DNA of 64,000 nt, from contig CAWBAK010000004.1 in assembly GCA_963786805.1 (NCBI GenBank), positions 434,001 to 498,000 on the forward strand. Reading direction: 5' to 3'. The translations under genes were made by a program, and so were the position numbers. Positions within the stretch are counted from its first letter, which is position 1, and every line of letters starts with the position of its first letter. Under the pieces are notes generated by a model. That model saw only the letters and a program-made list of their open reading frames with translations. It did no database searches and was not told where the DNA came from. This document shows, in pieces, positions 16,554 through 25,461 of the stretch. This stretch comes from CALGFI01 sp963786805 (GTDB lineage: Bacteria > Actinomycetota > UBA4738 > HRBIN12).

Positions 16554-17768
16554 CTATGAACGCCGGAACAGGCCGCGACGCTGCTTTCCGTTCTGGGTCT
16601 GCTCTTCAGGAAGTGGCTCGGTTGGCGCGCGCTTGGCTCCCGTGAACTTCTGCGCGAGCTGTCGGATGCTGTCCGCCACCTCGGAGCCCGGCTCTTCCAG
16701 ATAGACGGGACGTCCCTTGTTCAACGAGGTGGGGACCAATCGGCTCGAAGGCACCATCGTGTCCACCCGGATCTTCATGACGCGCTCGACGTCGCCGGCA
16801 TCCAGGCCGACCTTGCTGTCGGCGCGGTTCAAGACGATGCGGAACCGGTCCCGCGGGAGCCCGATCGACAGGAGCGTCTCGAGCGCCTTCGACAGGTGCT
16901 TGACGCCGACCACGTCCAGGCCGGTCACGAGGCAGATGGCATCCGAGAGGTCGAAGCACGCGAGCGCCAGGTCCGTGTAGTCCGCGGACGCGTCGACCAC
17001 GACGTAGGAGAAGTTGCTGCGAAGCACGCGAAGGTACTTGCCGACCGCCTCGCCCCCGGGCGGCTGCATCGCCGGGTCCGGGACCGCACCGAAGCCGAAC
17101 AGGTGGTCGGCCAGGGGGGTCGAGGCGGCGATGACCGTATCCCGGTCGGCCCCCTCGCCCAGGGCGATCAGGTCGAGGATCTGCTTGTTCGGCTCGAGGC
17201 CGAAGTAGCTGAAGACGTCGCCCATGTCGACGTCCAGGTCCACGACCGCGGTGTCCTCGCCCGAGATCTCCGCGATCGCCGTGGCGAGGTTCGTCGTGAG
17301 GAACGTCTTCCCGGTCCCGCCCTTGGAGGAGAAGACCGAGATGATCATCCCGCGCTTCGTCGGCTTGGATCCGTTCTGACCGCTATGACGCAGGCTGTCC
17401 GCCCACGTGATGGCGCGCTCGACCGCGTCCCGGAGTTCCTCGCTCCCCTGCGTGTTGTCCACGACGTCGCGGATGCCCGCGCGCATGGCGGCCGGAAGGA
17501 GGCCGTTCCAGGCCTTGTCCCGGACCATGACGATCGCCGTCGTCGGCGCCGTGCGCCCGACGAACTCGGCCAGGCCGAGCGCGTCGGGCTCCTTGACGTC
17601 GGGAGAGAGCACCAGCACGTCGATCGGTGAATCGGCCTCGACGAGGAGCTCCTCGGCGGCCACGACGGACTGCGCCCACCCGACGTCCTCGGGCTCGACC
17701 TCCAGCGCCCGGGCCAGCGTGGCCCGGAACGACTGGGGTGTCCCGACGGCGATGACGGACTGCTGCAA
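16554..17768 (-). CDS. tadZ: Pilus-localising ATPase TadZ/CpaE
   Basis: 404 residues. An N-terminal receiver-like domain (about 1-125) is followed by a MinD/ParA-type ATPase with the deviant Walker A KGGTGKT at about 149-155, DLDVDMGDVFSYFG and VVVDASADYTD. TadZ proteins mark the site of pilus assembly. The receiver-like part lacks a clear phosphoacceptor context. The C-terminus is basic and Gln-rich. It lies between cpaB and tadA with gaps of nine bases. Confidence 0.9.
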   Translation of the reverse strand: MQQSVIAVGTPQSFRATLARALEVEPEDVGWAQSVVAAEELLVEADSPIDVLVLSPDVKEPDALGLAEFVGRTAPTTAIVMVRDKAWNGLLPAAMRAGIRDVVDNTQGSEELRDAVERAITWADSLRHSGQNGSKPTKRGMIISVFSSKGGTGKTFLTTNLATAIAEISGEDTAVVDLDVDMGDVFSYFGLEPNKQILDLIALGEGADRDTVIAASTPLADHLFGFGAVPDPAMQPPGGEAVGKYLRVLRSNFSYVVVDASADYTDLALACFDLSDAICLVTGLDVVGVKHLSKALETLLSIGLPRDRFRIVLNRADSKVGLDAGDVERVMKIRVDTMVPSSRLVPTSLNKGRPVYLEEPGSEVADSIRQLAQKFTGAKRAPTEPLPEEQTQNGKQRRGLFRRS

Positions 17769-17777
17769 GGGTCGGCT

Positions 17778-18626
17778 CTACCTCTCCGGGAACAGGATCT
17801 GAGCGACGGTGATCGGGCCGAGGTCGGTGCCCTCTTCATCCGGCGGGATCAGGGACAGGTAGACCTGTCCGAGCTCGAGCGCGAAGACGAACTGCTGGGC
17901 CTCTTCCGGCTCGAACGCGAGCGTCACCATCAGGTTGGCGTTCGCGTCCGCATCGGCCTCCTGCTCTCCATCGATCCCCTGTACGGTCGGACGGGTCACA
18001 CGAAGGACCTCGACCTGGGGCGAGAGCACGGTGGTGGTGTCGAACTTCGGGATGTCGAGCGACCCGTTGCTTGCCTGGGCCGCCTGCGCTGCCCTGATGG
18101 CCGCCTGCACGGACTTCAGGAAGCTGGTTCCCGCCCCGGTGCCGGCGCCTTCGATCAACGTGATCTCGACGTCGTTGAACGTCGCGTAGATCGCCACGTT
18201 GTCGCCTCCGGCGAGGGCGCCCGAGATGGCCCTTGGGGCCTCGAGCGCAACCGTCATCGCCTGGTGGCCCTCGGGGATGCTGAGGAGACCGCCGGGCACC
18301 TCTCCGCCCTGGACGCGAGCCAGCGGGATCTGCTCGCCGGCGAAGATGTACACGCTGTTGCGCAGGTTCCGCAGCTGCGAGACCTGCGTGATCGGGTCGT
18401 CGATCAGTGCATCCTTCGGGACGTCGGTGGTCGTGAACATCTCGTCCCGGATCAGGTCGTTCAGATCCGTGTTCGCAGAGATGTCGACCTTGGAGACGAC
18501 GACGGTGGCGAGATCGCCACCCTGGCGGGCGTCTTCCTTGACGCCGCGCGAGTACAGGAACACCCCTGCGGTCGCGAGCGTGGCCAGCACCAGCGCCAGC
18601 ATCACGACAAGTCCACGAGACCTCAT
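17778..18626 (-). CDS. cpaB: Flp pilus assembly protein CpaB/RcpC (SAF domain)
   Basis: 282 residues with an N-terminal membrane anchor (VVMLALVLATLATAGVFLY) and an SAF/RcpC domain (VVVSKVDISANTDLNDL to the GGDNVAIYATF region). In Gram-negative Tad systems this protein supports the secretin; here, in a presumed one-membrane cell, it probably acts at the wall-membrane interface. AGGGGGG lies before the ATG with an eight-base gap. The 101-base gap to the next gene upstream holds a small hairpin but no gene. Confidence 0.88.
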   Translation of the reverse strand: MRSRGLVVMLALVLATLATAGVFLYSRGVKEDARQGGDLATVVVSKVDISANTDLNDLIRDEMFTTTDVPKDALIDDPITQVSQLRNLRNSVYIFAGEQIPLARVQGGEVPGGLLSIPEGHQAMTVALEAPRAISGALAGGDNVAIYATFNDVEITLIEGAGTGAGTSFLKSVQAAIRAAQAAQASNGSLDIPKFDTTTVLSPQVEVLRVTRPTVQGIDGEQEADADANANLMVTLAFEPEEAQQFVFALELGQVYLSLIPPDEEGTDLGPITVAQILFPER

Positions 18627-18727
18627 GTGTATCCCCCCTGTTCCGTTTGCCGAGCCTGAGTTCCGTTCTCGGAACGCGGCCGGTACTCCTTTAGCCCTAG
18701 TGCTGATTCGTTCGAAGATCTCTTTCG

Positions 18728-19801
18728 CTAGTCCACGAGGCGGACGGCGCGGACCCCGAAGTCGATGGTCCCGCCGGGGAGACCGCCGCTCGTGGTGAGC
18801 GAGGTCGCGCTCTCGACCGTGACGTCAGCGCCGTGCTTGCCGACGTCGTTCACGTGCAGGACGATCCAGCCGACGACGTTCACGGTGTCGATCTGGCAGT
18901 CCTTCCCCGCGGCCTTGAGGGCCGGGATGTCGGCGCCCGTGCACGGAAGGCTGCTGCCGGGCTTCACGGTCCCGGTCGACGTATCGAGGTCGATGATGGG
19001 GAAGATCAGCGTTCGTCCCTCCATCTCGGACCAGACCGAGAAGGACAGACCGTTGTCGACGCACGTCATCGTCGGCTCGCTTCCGGGCGGGTCGCCGTTG
19101 AGCTCGACACCCTGCTCGTAGCCGCCGTTCTGGATCATGCCCGTGATCGTGGACGCGCTGACGTGACACGGGGCCGCGTTGGGATCACCCCAGTGGTCGA
19201 AGTCCAGGACACCCCAACGCGGCTCCTGGAGGCCATCCTTCGGATACTCCAGCTCGCACTCGATCGGGTTGTCGGGGTCCGGCGGGTCGCCCGGGATGAT
19301 CCCGCAGTCGAGGAGCTGCTGCAGGTCGACCGTGATCGGGACCGGGTTGGCCGAGGCCGCGACGCCCCAGATCGCGACGGCATGCGTGGCGATGTCCCCG
19401 TCGGCGACGCCGAAGATCGGCGCGAAGAAGTATTGGATATCCGCGTTGGTCGTCACCGTGACGGTCTTGAGCTCGGTGCCCTCCGGCGAGTCGCACTCCG
19501 GCATCTCGATGCCGGTGACCGTCACCGGGAGCTGGACGTTCTGGGCCAGGACCGTGTTGGCCGCGTTCTGCGCGGCCACGGAGCCGTTCCCCAGGGCACA
19601 CTGCTGCGCGGCAGCCAGCGCCGCCGCGTCCGTGCCGTTGACGACCTGGCGCTTGAAGGCAACGCCACGTCCGATGTCCACGGTCAGGACGAGCATCCCC
19701 AGGAACACGATCAGGGAGAGCCCCACGATCATCATGACCGCGCCGCGCTCCTCGTCCCGGAGCCGCGCGAAACGCGCTCGAACCGCCTGGGTCACTCGCA
19801 T
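18728..19801 (-). CDS. TadG-like pseudopilin-type protein (vWA-less), Tad locus
   Basis: 357 residues from ATG 19801. It begins with the TadG/TadE-like cue RDEERGAVMMIVGLSLIVF, a class-III prepilin-type hydrophobic segment after a short basic leader, followed by the TadG feature AALAAAQQCALG. The long C-terminal part is extracytoplasmic, beta-rich and contains eight or more cysteines, but no MIDAS motif of a von Willebrand domain. The start overlaps the tadE stop by ten bases. Probably a minor pilin or tip protein. Confidence 0.85.
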   Translation of the reverse strand: MRVTQAVRARFARLRDEERGAVMMIVGLSLIVFLGMLVLTVDIGRGVAFKRQVVNGTDAAALAAAQQCALGNGSVAAQNAANTVLAQNVQLPVTVTGIEMPECDSPEGTELKTVTVTTNADIQYFFAPIFGVADGDIATHAVAIWGVAASANPVPITVDLQQLLDCGIIPGDPPDPDNPIECELEYPKDGLQEPRWGVLDFDHWGDPNAAPCHVSASTITGMIQNGGYEQGVELNGDPPGSEPTMTCVDNGLSFSVWSEMEGRTLIFPIIDLDTSTGTVKPGSSLPCTGADIPALKAAGKDCQIDTVNVVGWIVLHVNDVGKHGADVTVESATSLTTSGGLPGGTIDFGVRAVRLVD

Positions 19802-20190
19802 CGGAACGTCGCCTCGATCGTTCGCGTGATGGTGACGTCGCCCCAGAACGGGATGCCGACGTCGAAGTTCTGCGGCCACGAGACCCGCACCGGATCACCG
19901 ATGGTGGTGTCGTTGCACGCGAGGGAAACGGTCGCGTTGGCATCCGGATCGTAGGGACTCGCCGCGTCGTCGATCTCGTCCTGGACGACGCAGTCCCTGA
20001 ACGGCGTGGACTGCACCGCGGCGCAGCGCGCGCCCTCACGGGCGGCGCCGCTGAAGACCTGGAGCTGGCTGTAGACCCGGCCGAACTCGATCGTCCCGAC
20101 GATGATCATGAGCAGGACGGGGAGCAGCAATGCGAGTTCGACGGCCACCGCTCCCTTCTCGGAGCGCATCCGTCCGCGGATCCCAAGCAT
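19792..20190 (-). CDS. TadE-like minor pilin
   Basis: 132 residues. A TadE domain at the N-terminus: KGAVAVELALLLPVLLMIIV with the Glu typical of TadE, after which EFGRVYSQLQVFSGAAREGAR matches the family. The extracytoplasmic tail has four cysteines. An alternative start is Met at 20169. It follows flp after a structured 114-base gap, so it is probably expressed at a lower level than the major pilin. Confidence 0.88.
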   Translation of the reverse strand: MLGIRGRMRSEKGAVAVELALLLPVLLMIIVGTIEFGRVYSQLQVFSGAAREGARCAAVQSTPFRDCVVQDEIDDAASPYDPDANATVSLACNDTTIGDPVRVSWPQNFDVGIPFWGDVTITRTIEATFRCE

Positions 20191-20230
20191 GTCGTGTCGT
20201 CACCCCCGACGTCTCGCCGACGAGCGATTC

Positions 20231-20292
20231 GTCGGCCCCTCACTCCCGCCCGCCGGTGCCGGAGGGAGTGAGCGGCCGACGATCGGCCGCTC
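20231..20292 (-). terminator. Two overlapping, mutually exclusive hairpins downstream of flp
   Basis: The segment 20231-20247 can pair with 20264-20280 in a 17-bp stem with one mismatch. Alternatively GAGCGGCCGA at 20270-20279 pairs perfectly with TCGGCCGCTC at 20283-20292 around a 3-base loop. The two stems share 20270-20280, so only one can form. Lying between the pilin gene and the rest of the operon, this looks like an attenuator or a leaky terminator. There is no clear U-run. Confidence 0.55.
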
Positions 20293-20304
20293 TTGTGCTG
20301 TGCC

Positions 20305-20499
20305 TTACGTGGCGCTGCCGAGCTCGGAATCAGCGTCGTTGAAAACGCCGAGAAGCGTCAGCCCGAGGGCCGTAGCCCCAGCTGCGATCACGAGAGCGAT
20401 CAGCACGAGCAGAAGGCCGTACTCCGTGGCCACTGCCCCGTCCTCACGCGGGAAACGGTGACGAAGGTACGTCACGCCCGCCGAGATGATCGAGAACAT
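20305..20499 (-). CDS. flp: Flp/Fap family major pilin
   Basis: 64 residues from ATG 20499. The class III prepilin signature is clear: a basic leader, then DG/AVATEYG with Glu at +5 and Tyr at +6 after the presumed cleavage, then a long hydrophobic helix (LLLVLIALVIAAGATALGL) and a short acidic tail. AAGGAGG is eight bases before this ATG; a GTG at 20508 would sit directly against that site and is less likely. No prepilin peptidase gene (tadV) is found in the window. Confidence 0.93.
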   Translation of the reverse strand: MFSIISAGVTYLRHRFPREDGAVATEYGLLLVLIALVIAAGATALGLTLLGVFNDADSELGSAT

Positions 20500-20615
20500 T
20501 CGATACACCTCCTTCCGTTCAGTCCGTCGCTGCCTTGTCTGTTATGGCTGGTGTTCCGATCGTTACGGTAGAGATACCTAGCCTGACTTGGTATTCCGCG
20601 TTCCACGGATGCCGT

Positions 20616-20633
20616 GTACGTGGTTCGACGTAC
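20616..20633. promoter_or_regulatory. Inverted repeat upstream of flp, possible operator
   Basis: GTACGT at 20616-20621 and ACGTAC at 20628-20633 form a perfect inverted repeat with a 6-base spacer, in the gap between the first response-regulator gene and flp, about 117 bases upstream of the flp start. It could bind one of the adjacent NarL-type regulators. Evidence is position and symmetry only. Confidence 0.3.
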
Positions 20634-20661
20634 GGATCACAGGACGTGGGCAGTGGCATGG

Positions 20662-21372
20662 CTAGTCCTGCGCCCCGACGGAGACGAGACCCGACATCGC
20701 TGCCGCGCGGATCGCAGCGACGCGAGATCCGACACCGAGCTTGCCGTAGATCCGGCCGAGGTGCGTCGTCACGGTCCGCTCGCGGACGCCGAGGCGCGCG
20801 GCGATCTCTCGGGCCGTCAGACCTTCCGCGGCGACGTTGAGGACCTCGCGTTCGCGTTCGGTAAGCCGCGTGTCGCCTTCGCTCCTGCGGTCGAGGCCTT
20901 CGGCGATCGCGCCCACCCAGTCGCTCGGTGGCCCCGCGAGGACCATCTCGCCGTCGGCGGCGCGGCGCAGCGCCTGGAGGAACTCGGACGGGTCGATGTT
21001 CTTGTCCACGAAGCCATCGGCACCGACGAACAGCGCTCGGGAGATCGCGAGCGCATCCGAGCGCGCGCCGCATCCGAGCACGGTCATCGCCGGGAACTGC
21101 TCCCGGATCGTCCGGATCAGCCAGAACGAATCGTGGCTCCCGTCCAGGTTCATGCCCACCAGGACGATGACCTTGCCCCGGCGCACGCGAGCGACCGCTG
21201 CGAGCGCCTCTTCGGCCGTCCCCGCTTCCGCGACGACCTCCAGATCGGGCCGGTCCTGGATCAACAGCCCGAGACCGGCGCGGACGACCGGCAGCGGATC
21301 GACGAGGATCACGCCGAGGCGCCCCGAGGGCCTGGGGGCTGCCGTCCGCTGGGTTCCTGGTCTGGTCGCCAT
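20662..21372 (-). CDS. NarL/LuxR-type regulator with degenerate receiver domain
   Basis: 236 residues with an N-terminal receiver fold and a C-terminal LuxR helix-turn-helix (LTEREREVLNVAAEGLTAREIAARLGV...TVTTHLGRIYGKL). Where a functional receiver has VVLLDLRLP, this one reads VIVLVGMNLDG: the phosphoacceptor Asp is replaced by Val, and the acidic pair near the N-terminus is reduced to one Asp (LVDPLPVV). The switch Lys is kept (FVDKN). It is therefore probably phosphorylation-independent. It is the closest regulator to flp and transcribed in the same direction. Confidence 0.88.
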   Translation of the reverse strand: MATRPGTQRTAAPRPSGRLGVILVDPLPVVRAGLGLLIQDRPDLEVVAEAGTAEEALAAVARVRRGKVIVLVGMNLDGSHDSFWLIRTIREQFPAMTVLGCGARSDALAISRALFVGADGFVDKNIDPSEFLQALRRAADGEMVLAGPPSDWVGAIAEGLDRRSEGDTRLTEREREVLNVAAEGLTAREIAARLGVRERTVTTHLGRIYGKLGVGSRVAAIRAAAMSGLVSVGAQD

Positions 21373-21489
21373 GGGAGTCCTAGGTTCTGCGTACGGGAAG
21401 TTGCGTATCGATCACCACCTGTCCTGTATCGGTCGATGGAGACCGATTCCTGAACGAGCCTTTAGGGGAAGGTTCCCGGCGAGACCGGG

Positions 21490-22236
21490 CTACGGCGAAT
21501 GCGGAGTCCCGAGCACGGGATCGGGGGCGCCCGGTGAAACTGGGGCGTGGGGTCCGATCTCGACCAGGCCCAGGGACGCGGCCCGCGAGAGTGCCTGGAC
21601 GCGGTTCCGGACGCCGAGCTTGCGGTAGAGCTTGGCGAGGTGGGCCTCGACCGTCCGGGGCGACAGCCCCAGCCGGGTGGCGACCTGCTTCACGGTCAGC
21701 CCGACCCCGACGATCTGCAGGATCTCGATCTCGCGGCTCGTGAGGACCGCCCGCATGCCCGACGCATCTCGGGAATGGCGTGCCAGGCGCCCCAGCTCGG
21801 CGAGCGCCGCGCGCTCCTGCTCGCCCGTGAACACCCGCTCGCCGCCGGCAACCCGCGCGAGCGCGTCGGCGATGAACCGGACCCCCGAGGTCTTCTCGAG
21901 GTAGCCGTCCACGCCGGCCCGGATGCTCTCGAACAGCGTCTGGTCGTCGGTGCGTCCGGTGAGGACCAGGATCTTGATCGGAAGACCTTCCTCTCGGATC
22001 CGGCGGGCGACGTCCAGCCCCTGGGTCTCCCCGGGGAGAGCCAGGTCGAGCACCAGGACGTCGGGCTTGAGGGTGCGGCAGAGCTCCAGGGCGGCATCGC
22101 CGTCGATCACCTCGCCCACGACCTCGAGCCCTTGCGTCTGGTCGCAGGCCACGCGGATGACGCCGCGGATCAGCGGATGGTCCTCGACCACGAGGACCCG
22201 CGCCGCCGGCGCTTCGGCGGGAAGGGGGCGTCCCAT
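21490..22236 (-). CDS. NarL/LuxR-type response regulator
   Basis: 248 residues. Receiver with acidic pair VVEDHPLIRG, phosphoacceptor in PDVLVLDLALPG, Thr in ILVLTGRTDD and Lys in GYLEKTSG; then LuxR HTH (LTSREIEILQIVGVGLTVKQVATRLGL, TVEAHLAKLYRKL). Start ATG 22236 is only four bases after the stop of the next regulator gene upstream, so the pair is an operon. No cognate kinase gene is in the window. Proximity suggests control of the Tad pilus, not proven. Confidence 0.92.
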   Translation of the reverse strand: MGRPLPAEAPAARVLVVEDHPLIRGVIRVACDQTQGLEVVGEVIDGDAALELCRTLKPDVLVLDLALPGETQGLDVARRIREEGLPIKILVLTGRTDDQTLFESIRAGVDGYLEKTSGVRFIADALARVAGGERVFTGEQERAALAELGRLARHSRDASGMRAVLTSREIEILQIVGVGLTVKQVATRLGLSPRTVEAHLAKLYRKLGVRNRVQALSRAASLGLVEIGPHAPVSPGAPDPVLGTPHSP

Positions 22237-22240
22237 CCGG

Positions 22241-22930
22241 CTATCGCTTGCTTCCGCCGCGGCGGGCAGGGGCGAGCCCGTGCCGCCAGGCGAGCGTGAC
22301 CGCCTCGATCTTGGAGTGAACCCCGAGCTTGGCGAGGATGCTCTTCACATGGCTCTGCACCGTGAGGGCGCTGATCCCGAGTTGCTCGGCAACCTGCGAC
22401 GTGGTCTCCCCCGCCGCGAGGGTTCGCAGGATCTCGCTCTCGCGTGGAGTGAGCCGCCTGAGCATCCGTTCCCCTTGCGGTGCACGGCCGTTCCGCAGCT
22501 GCTCGATCACCGGAGCGAGGTCTCGCTCCGGCATCACGAGCTCGCCGGCGGCCGCGCGACGCACGATGTCCATCAGCTCATCGACCGCCCGGGTCTTCGG
22601 GACGTAGCCACAGGCACCGGCCGCGAGGGCGTCGGCGATGATCTCGGGGTCTTGCATCGCGGTCAGCACGACGACTTTGGCGTCGGGCGACATCTCGCGG
22701 ATGCGACGGGTCGCCTGGATCCCGTCGATCCCGGGCAGGTCCAGGTCCATCAGCACGACGTCGGGCTCGATCTCCTCGACGTCGATGAGCCGGATGGCCT
22801 CCTCGGCATCGCGGGCCGAGCCCACCAGGACGACGTCGGGCTGGCGCGTCAGCAGCATCGCGAGCGCCTCGGAGAACATCTCGTGGTCATCGACCACGAG
22901 CACGCGTGTCTTTCCCGACTTGGTGTCCAT
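22241..22930 (-). CDS. NarL/LuxR-type response regulator
   Basis: 229 residues from ATG 22930. Complete receiver (VVDDHEMFSEAL, PDVVLMDLDLPGIDG, VVLTAMQD, GYVPKTRA) and LuxR HTH (LTPRESEILRTLAAGETTSQVAEQLGI, TVQSHVKSILAKLGV). The frame stays open far upstream, opposite the next gene, but the ATG at 22930 is the only start compatible with the receiver fold. It is first in a row of three regulator genes and divergent from the YyaL-like gene 63 bases away. Confidence 0.92.
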   Translation of the reverse strand: MDTKSGKTRVLVVDDHEMFSEALAMLLTRQPDVVLVGSARDAEEAIRLIDVEEIEPDVVLMDLDLPGIDGIQATRRIREMSPDAKVVVLTAMQDPEIIADALAAGACGYVPKTRAVDELMDIVRRAAAGELVMPERDLAPVIEQLRNGRAPQGERMLRRLTPRESEILRTLAAGETTSQVAEQLGISALTVQSHVKSILAKLGVHSKIEAVTLAWRHGLAPARRGGSKR

Positions 22931-22993
22931 ACGCCGTCGCAGCTTGCATCGGCGTCCCGCTCGGCAAACATGAGCCCCCGTAGACTGGGTGGC

Positions 22994-25073
22994 ATGAACC
23001 GGCTCGCCGGCGAGACGAGCCCCTACCTGCTCCAGCACGCGGACAACCCGGTCGACTGGCATCCCTGGGGGTCCGAGGCGCTGGAGCTCGCCGAACGGCA
23101 GGACAAGCCGATCCTGCTGTCGATCGGGTACGCGGCGTGTCACTGGTGCCACGTCATGGAGCGCGAGTCCTTCGAGGACGCCGGGACCGCCGCGCTGATG
23201 AACCAGCACTTCGTCTCGATCAAGGTCGACCGCGAGGAACGGCCCGACATCGACTCCATCTACATGGATGCGGTGCAAGCGATGACGGGGCACGGCGGCT
23301 GGCCGCTGACGGCGTTCCTGACCCCCGAGGGCAAGCCCTTCTACGCGGGAACGTACTTCCCCAACGAGGATCGCCACGGGATCCCCTCCTTCCGAAAGGT
23401 CCTCACGGCGATCGCGGACACCTGGAAGAACCGCCGGGCCGAGGTCGAGCAGCAGAGCGGCCGCATCGTCGAGGCGATCGGCCGGGCGGCCGGTCTGGCC
23501 GAGTCGACCGAGGCCCTCACCGAGGATCTGCTGAGCCGGGCCTCGAGGGGCCTGCGTGCCGCGTTCGATGCCACGTGGGGTGGGTTCGGGAGCGCGCCGA
23601 AGTTCCCGCAGTCGATGAGCCTGGAGTTCCTCCTGCGCCGGCATCTTCGGGGCGATCCCGACGCGCTCGACATGGTGCGGGTGACCCTGGATCGCATGGC
23701 CGCGGGAGGGATGTACGACCAGCTCGGGGGCGGCTTCCATCGCTACTCGACGGACGAGCGCTGGCAGGTCCCCCACTTCGAGAAGATGCTCTACGACAAC
23801 GCCTTGCTCCTGCGGCTGTACACGCATGCGTGGCTCGTGACGCGCGAGGAGCGTTACCGGCGCGTCGTGGTCGAGACGGCCGACTACCTGCTCCGCGAGA
23901 TGCAGCATCCGCAGGGTGGCTTCTTCTCCTCGCAGGACGCCGACAGCGAAGGCGTCGAGGGGCGGTTCTTCGTCTGGACTTGGGACGAGCTCGTCGCGGC
24001 CGCGGGCGAGGCCGTCGTCGGTGGGTCCGATGCCGTCGCGGGCCTCGGCGAGGCCGTCGCCACCGCGATGGGTGCCACCCCGCAGGGCAACTGGGAGGGA
24101 ACGAACGTGCTGTGGTTCCCGGTCCCGGTCACCGCGGTCGCGCAGGAGCTCGAGCTCGATCCGGCGGAGCTCGAACGCGAGGTCGAGGCGGCGCGCGCGC
24201 AGCTCTTCTCGATCCGGGAGGGACGCGTCCGCCCGGCGACCGACGACAAGGTGCTCGCGGCATGGAACGGGCTGGCCATCACCGCGCTCGCCGAGGCCGG
24301 CCGCGCCTTCGATCGGCCGGAGTACGTCGAGGCCGCGGTGCGTGCGGCCGAGTTCGTGCTCACGAACCTGCGGCGCGAGGACGGGCGGTTGTTGCGTTCG
24401 TGGCGCGAGGGCCGGCCGGGCCGGCCCGGCTTCGCCGACGACCACGCCCTGGTGGCAGAGGGCTTGCTGACGTTGTACGAGACGACGTTCGAGCTCCGCT
24501 GGTTCGTCGAGGCTCGCGCGCTCGCGGACGAGCTGATCCGGCTGTTCCACGACCCCGAGCGGGGCGGCTTCTTCCAGACCGGCGCGGACGCGGAGGCGCT
24601 CGTCCTTCGGCCGAAGGAGCTGTACGACAACGCCGTGCCGAGCGGGAACTCGGCGGCCGCCGACGTCCTGCAGCGGCTCGCCCACCTGACCGGGGAGCCC
24701 GACTACGAACGCGCGGGCGTCTCGGCGCTTCGGCTCGTGCGGGACGGGATGGCGGGCGCGCCGGGCGGGTTCGGCCACGCGCTCTCGGCGCTCGACCTGT
24801 ATCTCGACCGGGTGCGCGAGGTCGCGATCGTCGGAGATCCCGCCTCGGCCGAGACGCGAGCGCTCGCCGAGGAGGTGACCACGAGACGGTTCCTGCCGAA
24901 CCACGTCCTCGCGGTCGCCGACGCCGGCGACGAACGCTCGCGCGAGGAGGTGGCCCTCCTCCTGGAGCGGCCGAACGATCGACGGCAGGCCGACCGCCTA
25001 CGTCTGCGAGCGCTTCGCGTGCAAGCTCCCGGTGACCGAGCCGGCGGCGCTCGCCGAGCAGCTGGTGGGGTGA
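22994..25073 (+). CDS. YyaL/DUF255 family thioredoxin-domain protein, C-terminus frameshifted
   Basis: About 693 residues after correction. It begins with the family signature NRLAGETSPYLLQHADNPV and DWHPW, followed by a thioredoxin-like domain with C-H-W-C at about 49-52 (YAACHWCHVM). The rest is an (alpha/alpha)6 barrel like N-acylglucosamine epimerases (GGMYDQLGGGFHRYSTD, HFEKMLYDNA, KELYDNAVPSGNS). The last 33 codons (PTAYVCERFACKLPVTEP, stop at 25071-25073) are in another frame; the shift is near 24972-24980 and one base is in excess. TAGACT ends seven bases before the ATG. Function in the family is not firmly established. Confidence 0.9.
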
Positions 25074-25089
25074 CCTCAGCCCGATCCGT

Positions 25090-25122
25090 TTGACAGGCCA
25101 GTCCGTAAGTTGTACCTTACGG
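25090..25122 (+). promoter_or_regulatory. Consensus promoter with overlapping ArsR-type operator
   Basis: TTGACA at 25090-25095 and TACCTT at 25113-25118 are separated by exactly 17 bases. The inverted repeat CCGTAAG (25103-25109) and CTTACGG (25116-25122), spacer 6, covers the -10 box. ArsR-family repressors bind such symmetric sites across their own promoter, so this is probably autoregulation of the next gene. Confidence 0.7.
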
Positions 25123-25128
25123 TAAGTC

Positions 25129-25461
25129 ATGGCCTACCAAGTGCATGAGGCTCGGGTCCTGGACGCGCTCGGGGATCCCACGAGACGAGCGGTCCTCGAG
25201 GTGCTCCGCGGCGGCGCCCAGCCGGTGGGCCGGATCGCCGAGCGCCTGCCGGTCAGCCGGCCGGCGGTCTCACAGCACCTGCGGGTTCTGAAGGAGGCGG
25301 GTCTCGTGCGGGACCGCAAGGACGGGACGAGACGGCTCTATAGCGTCGACCCCGCGGGGCTCGCGGAGCTCCGCGCCTACCTGGAGCGGTACTGGGACAC
25401 GGCGCTCGCCGCGTTCAAGGAGGCGGCCGACGCGGCCGCCGGAGAAGGGGGCACCCGATGA
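25129..25461 (+). CDS. ArsR/SmtB family winged-helix repressor
   Basis: 110 residues, the normal size. Winged-helix core: VLDALGDPTRRAVLEVLRGG, recognition helix VSRPAVSQHLRVLKEAGLV, wing DRKDGTRRLYSVD. No metal-binding Cys/His motif is seen, so it belongs to the non-metal group usually paired with SRPBCC/AHSA1 proteins. The stop overlaps the start of that gene (ATGA). Confidence 0.92.
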   Translation: MAYQVHEARVLDALGDPTRRAVLEVLRGGAQPVGRIAERLPVSRPAVSQHLRVLKEAGLVRDRKDGTRRLYSVDPAGLAELRAYLERYWDTALAAFKEAADAAAGEGGTR

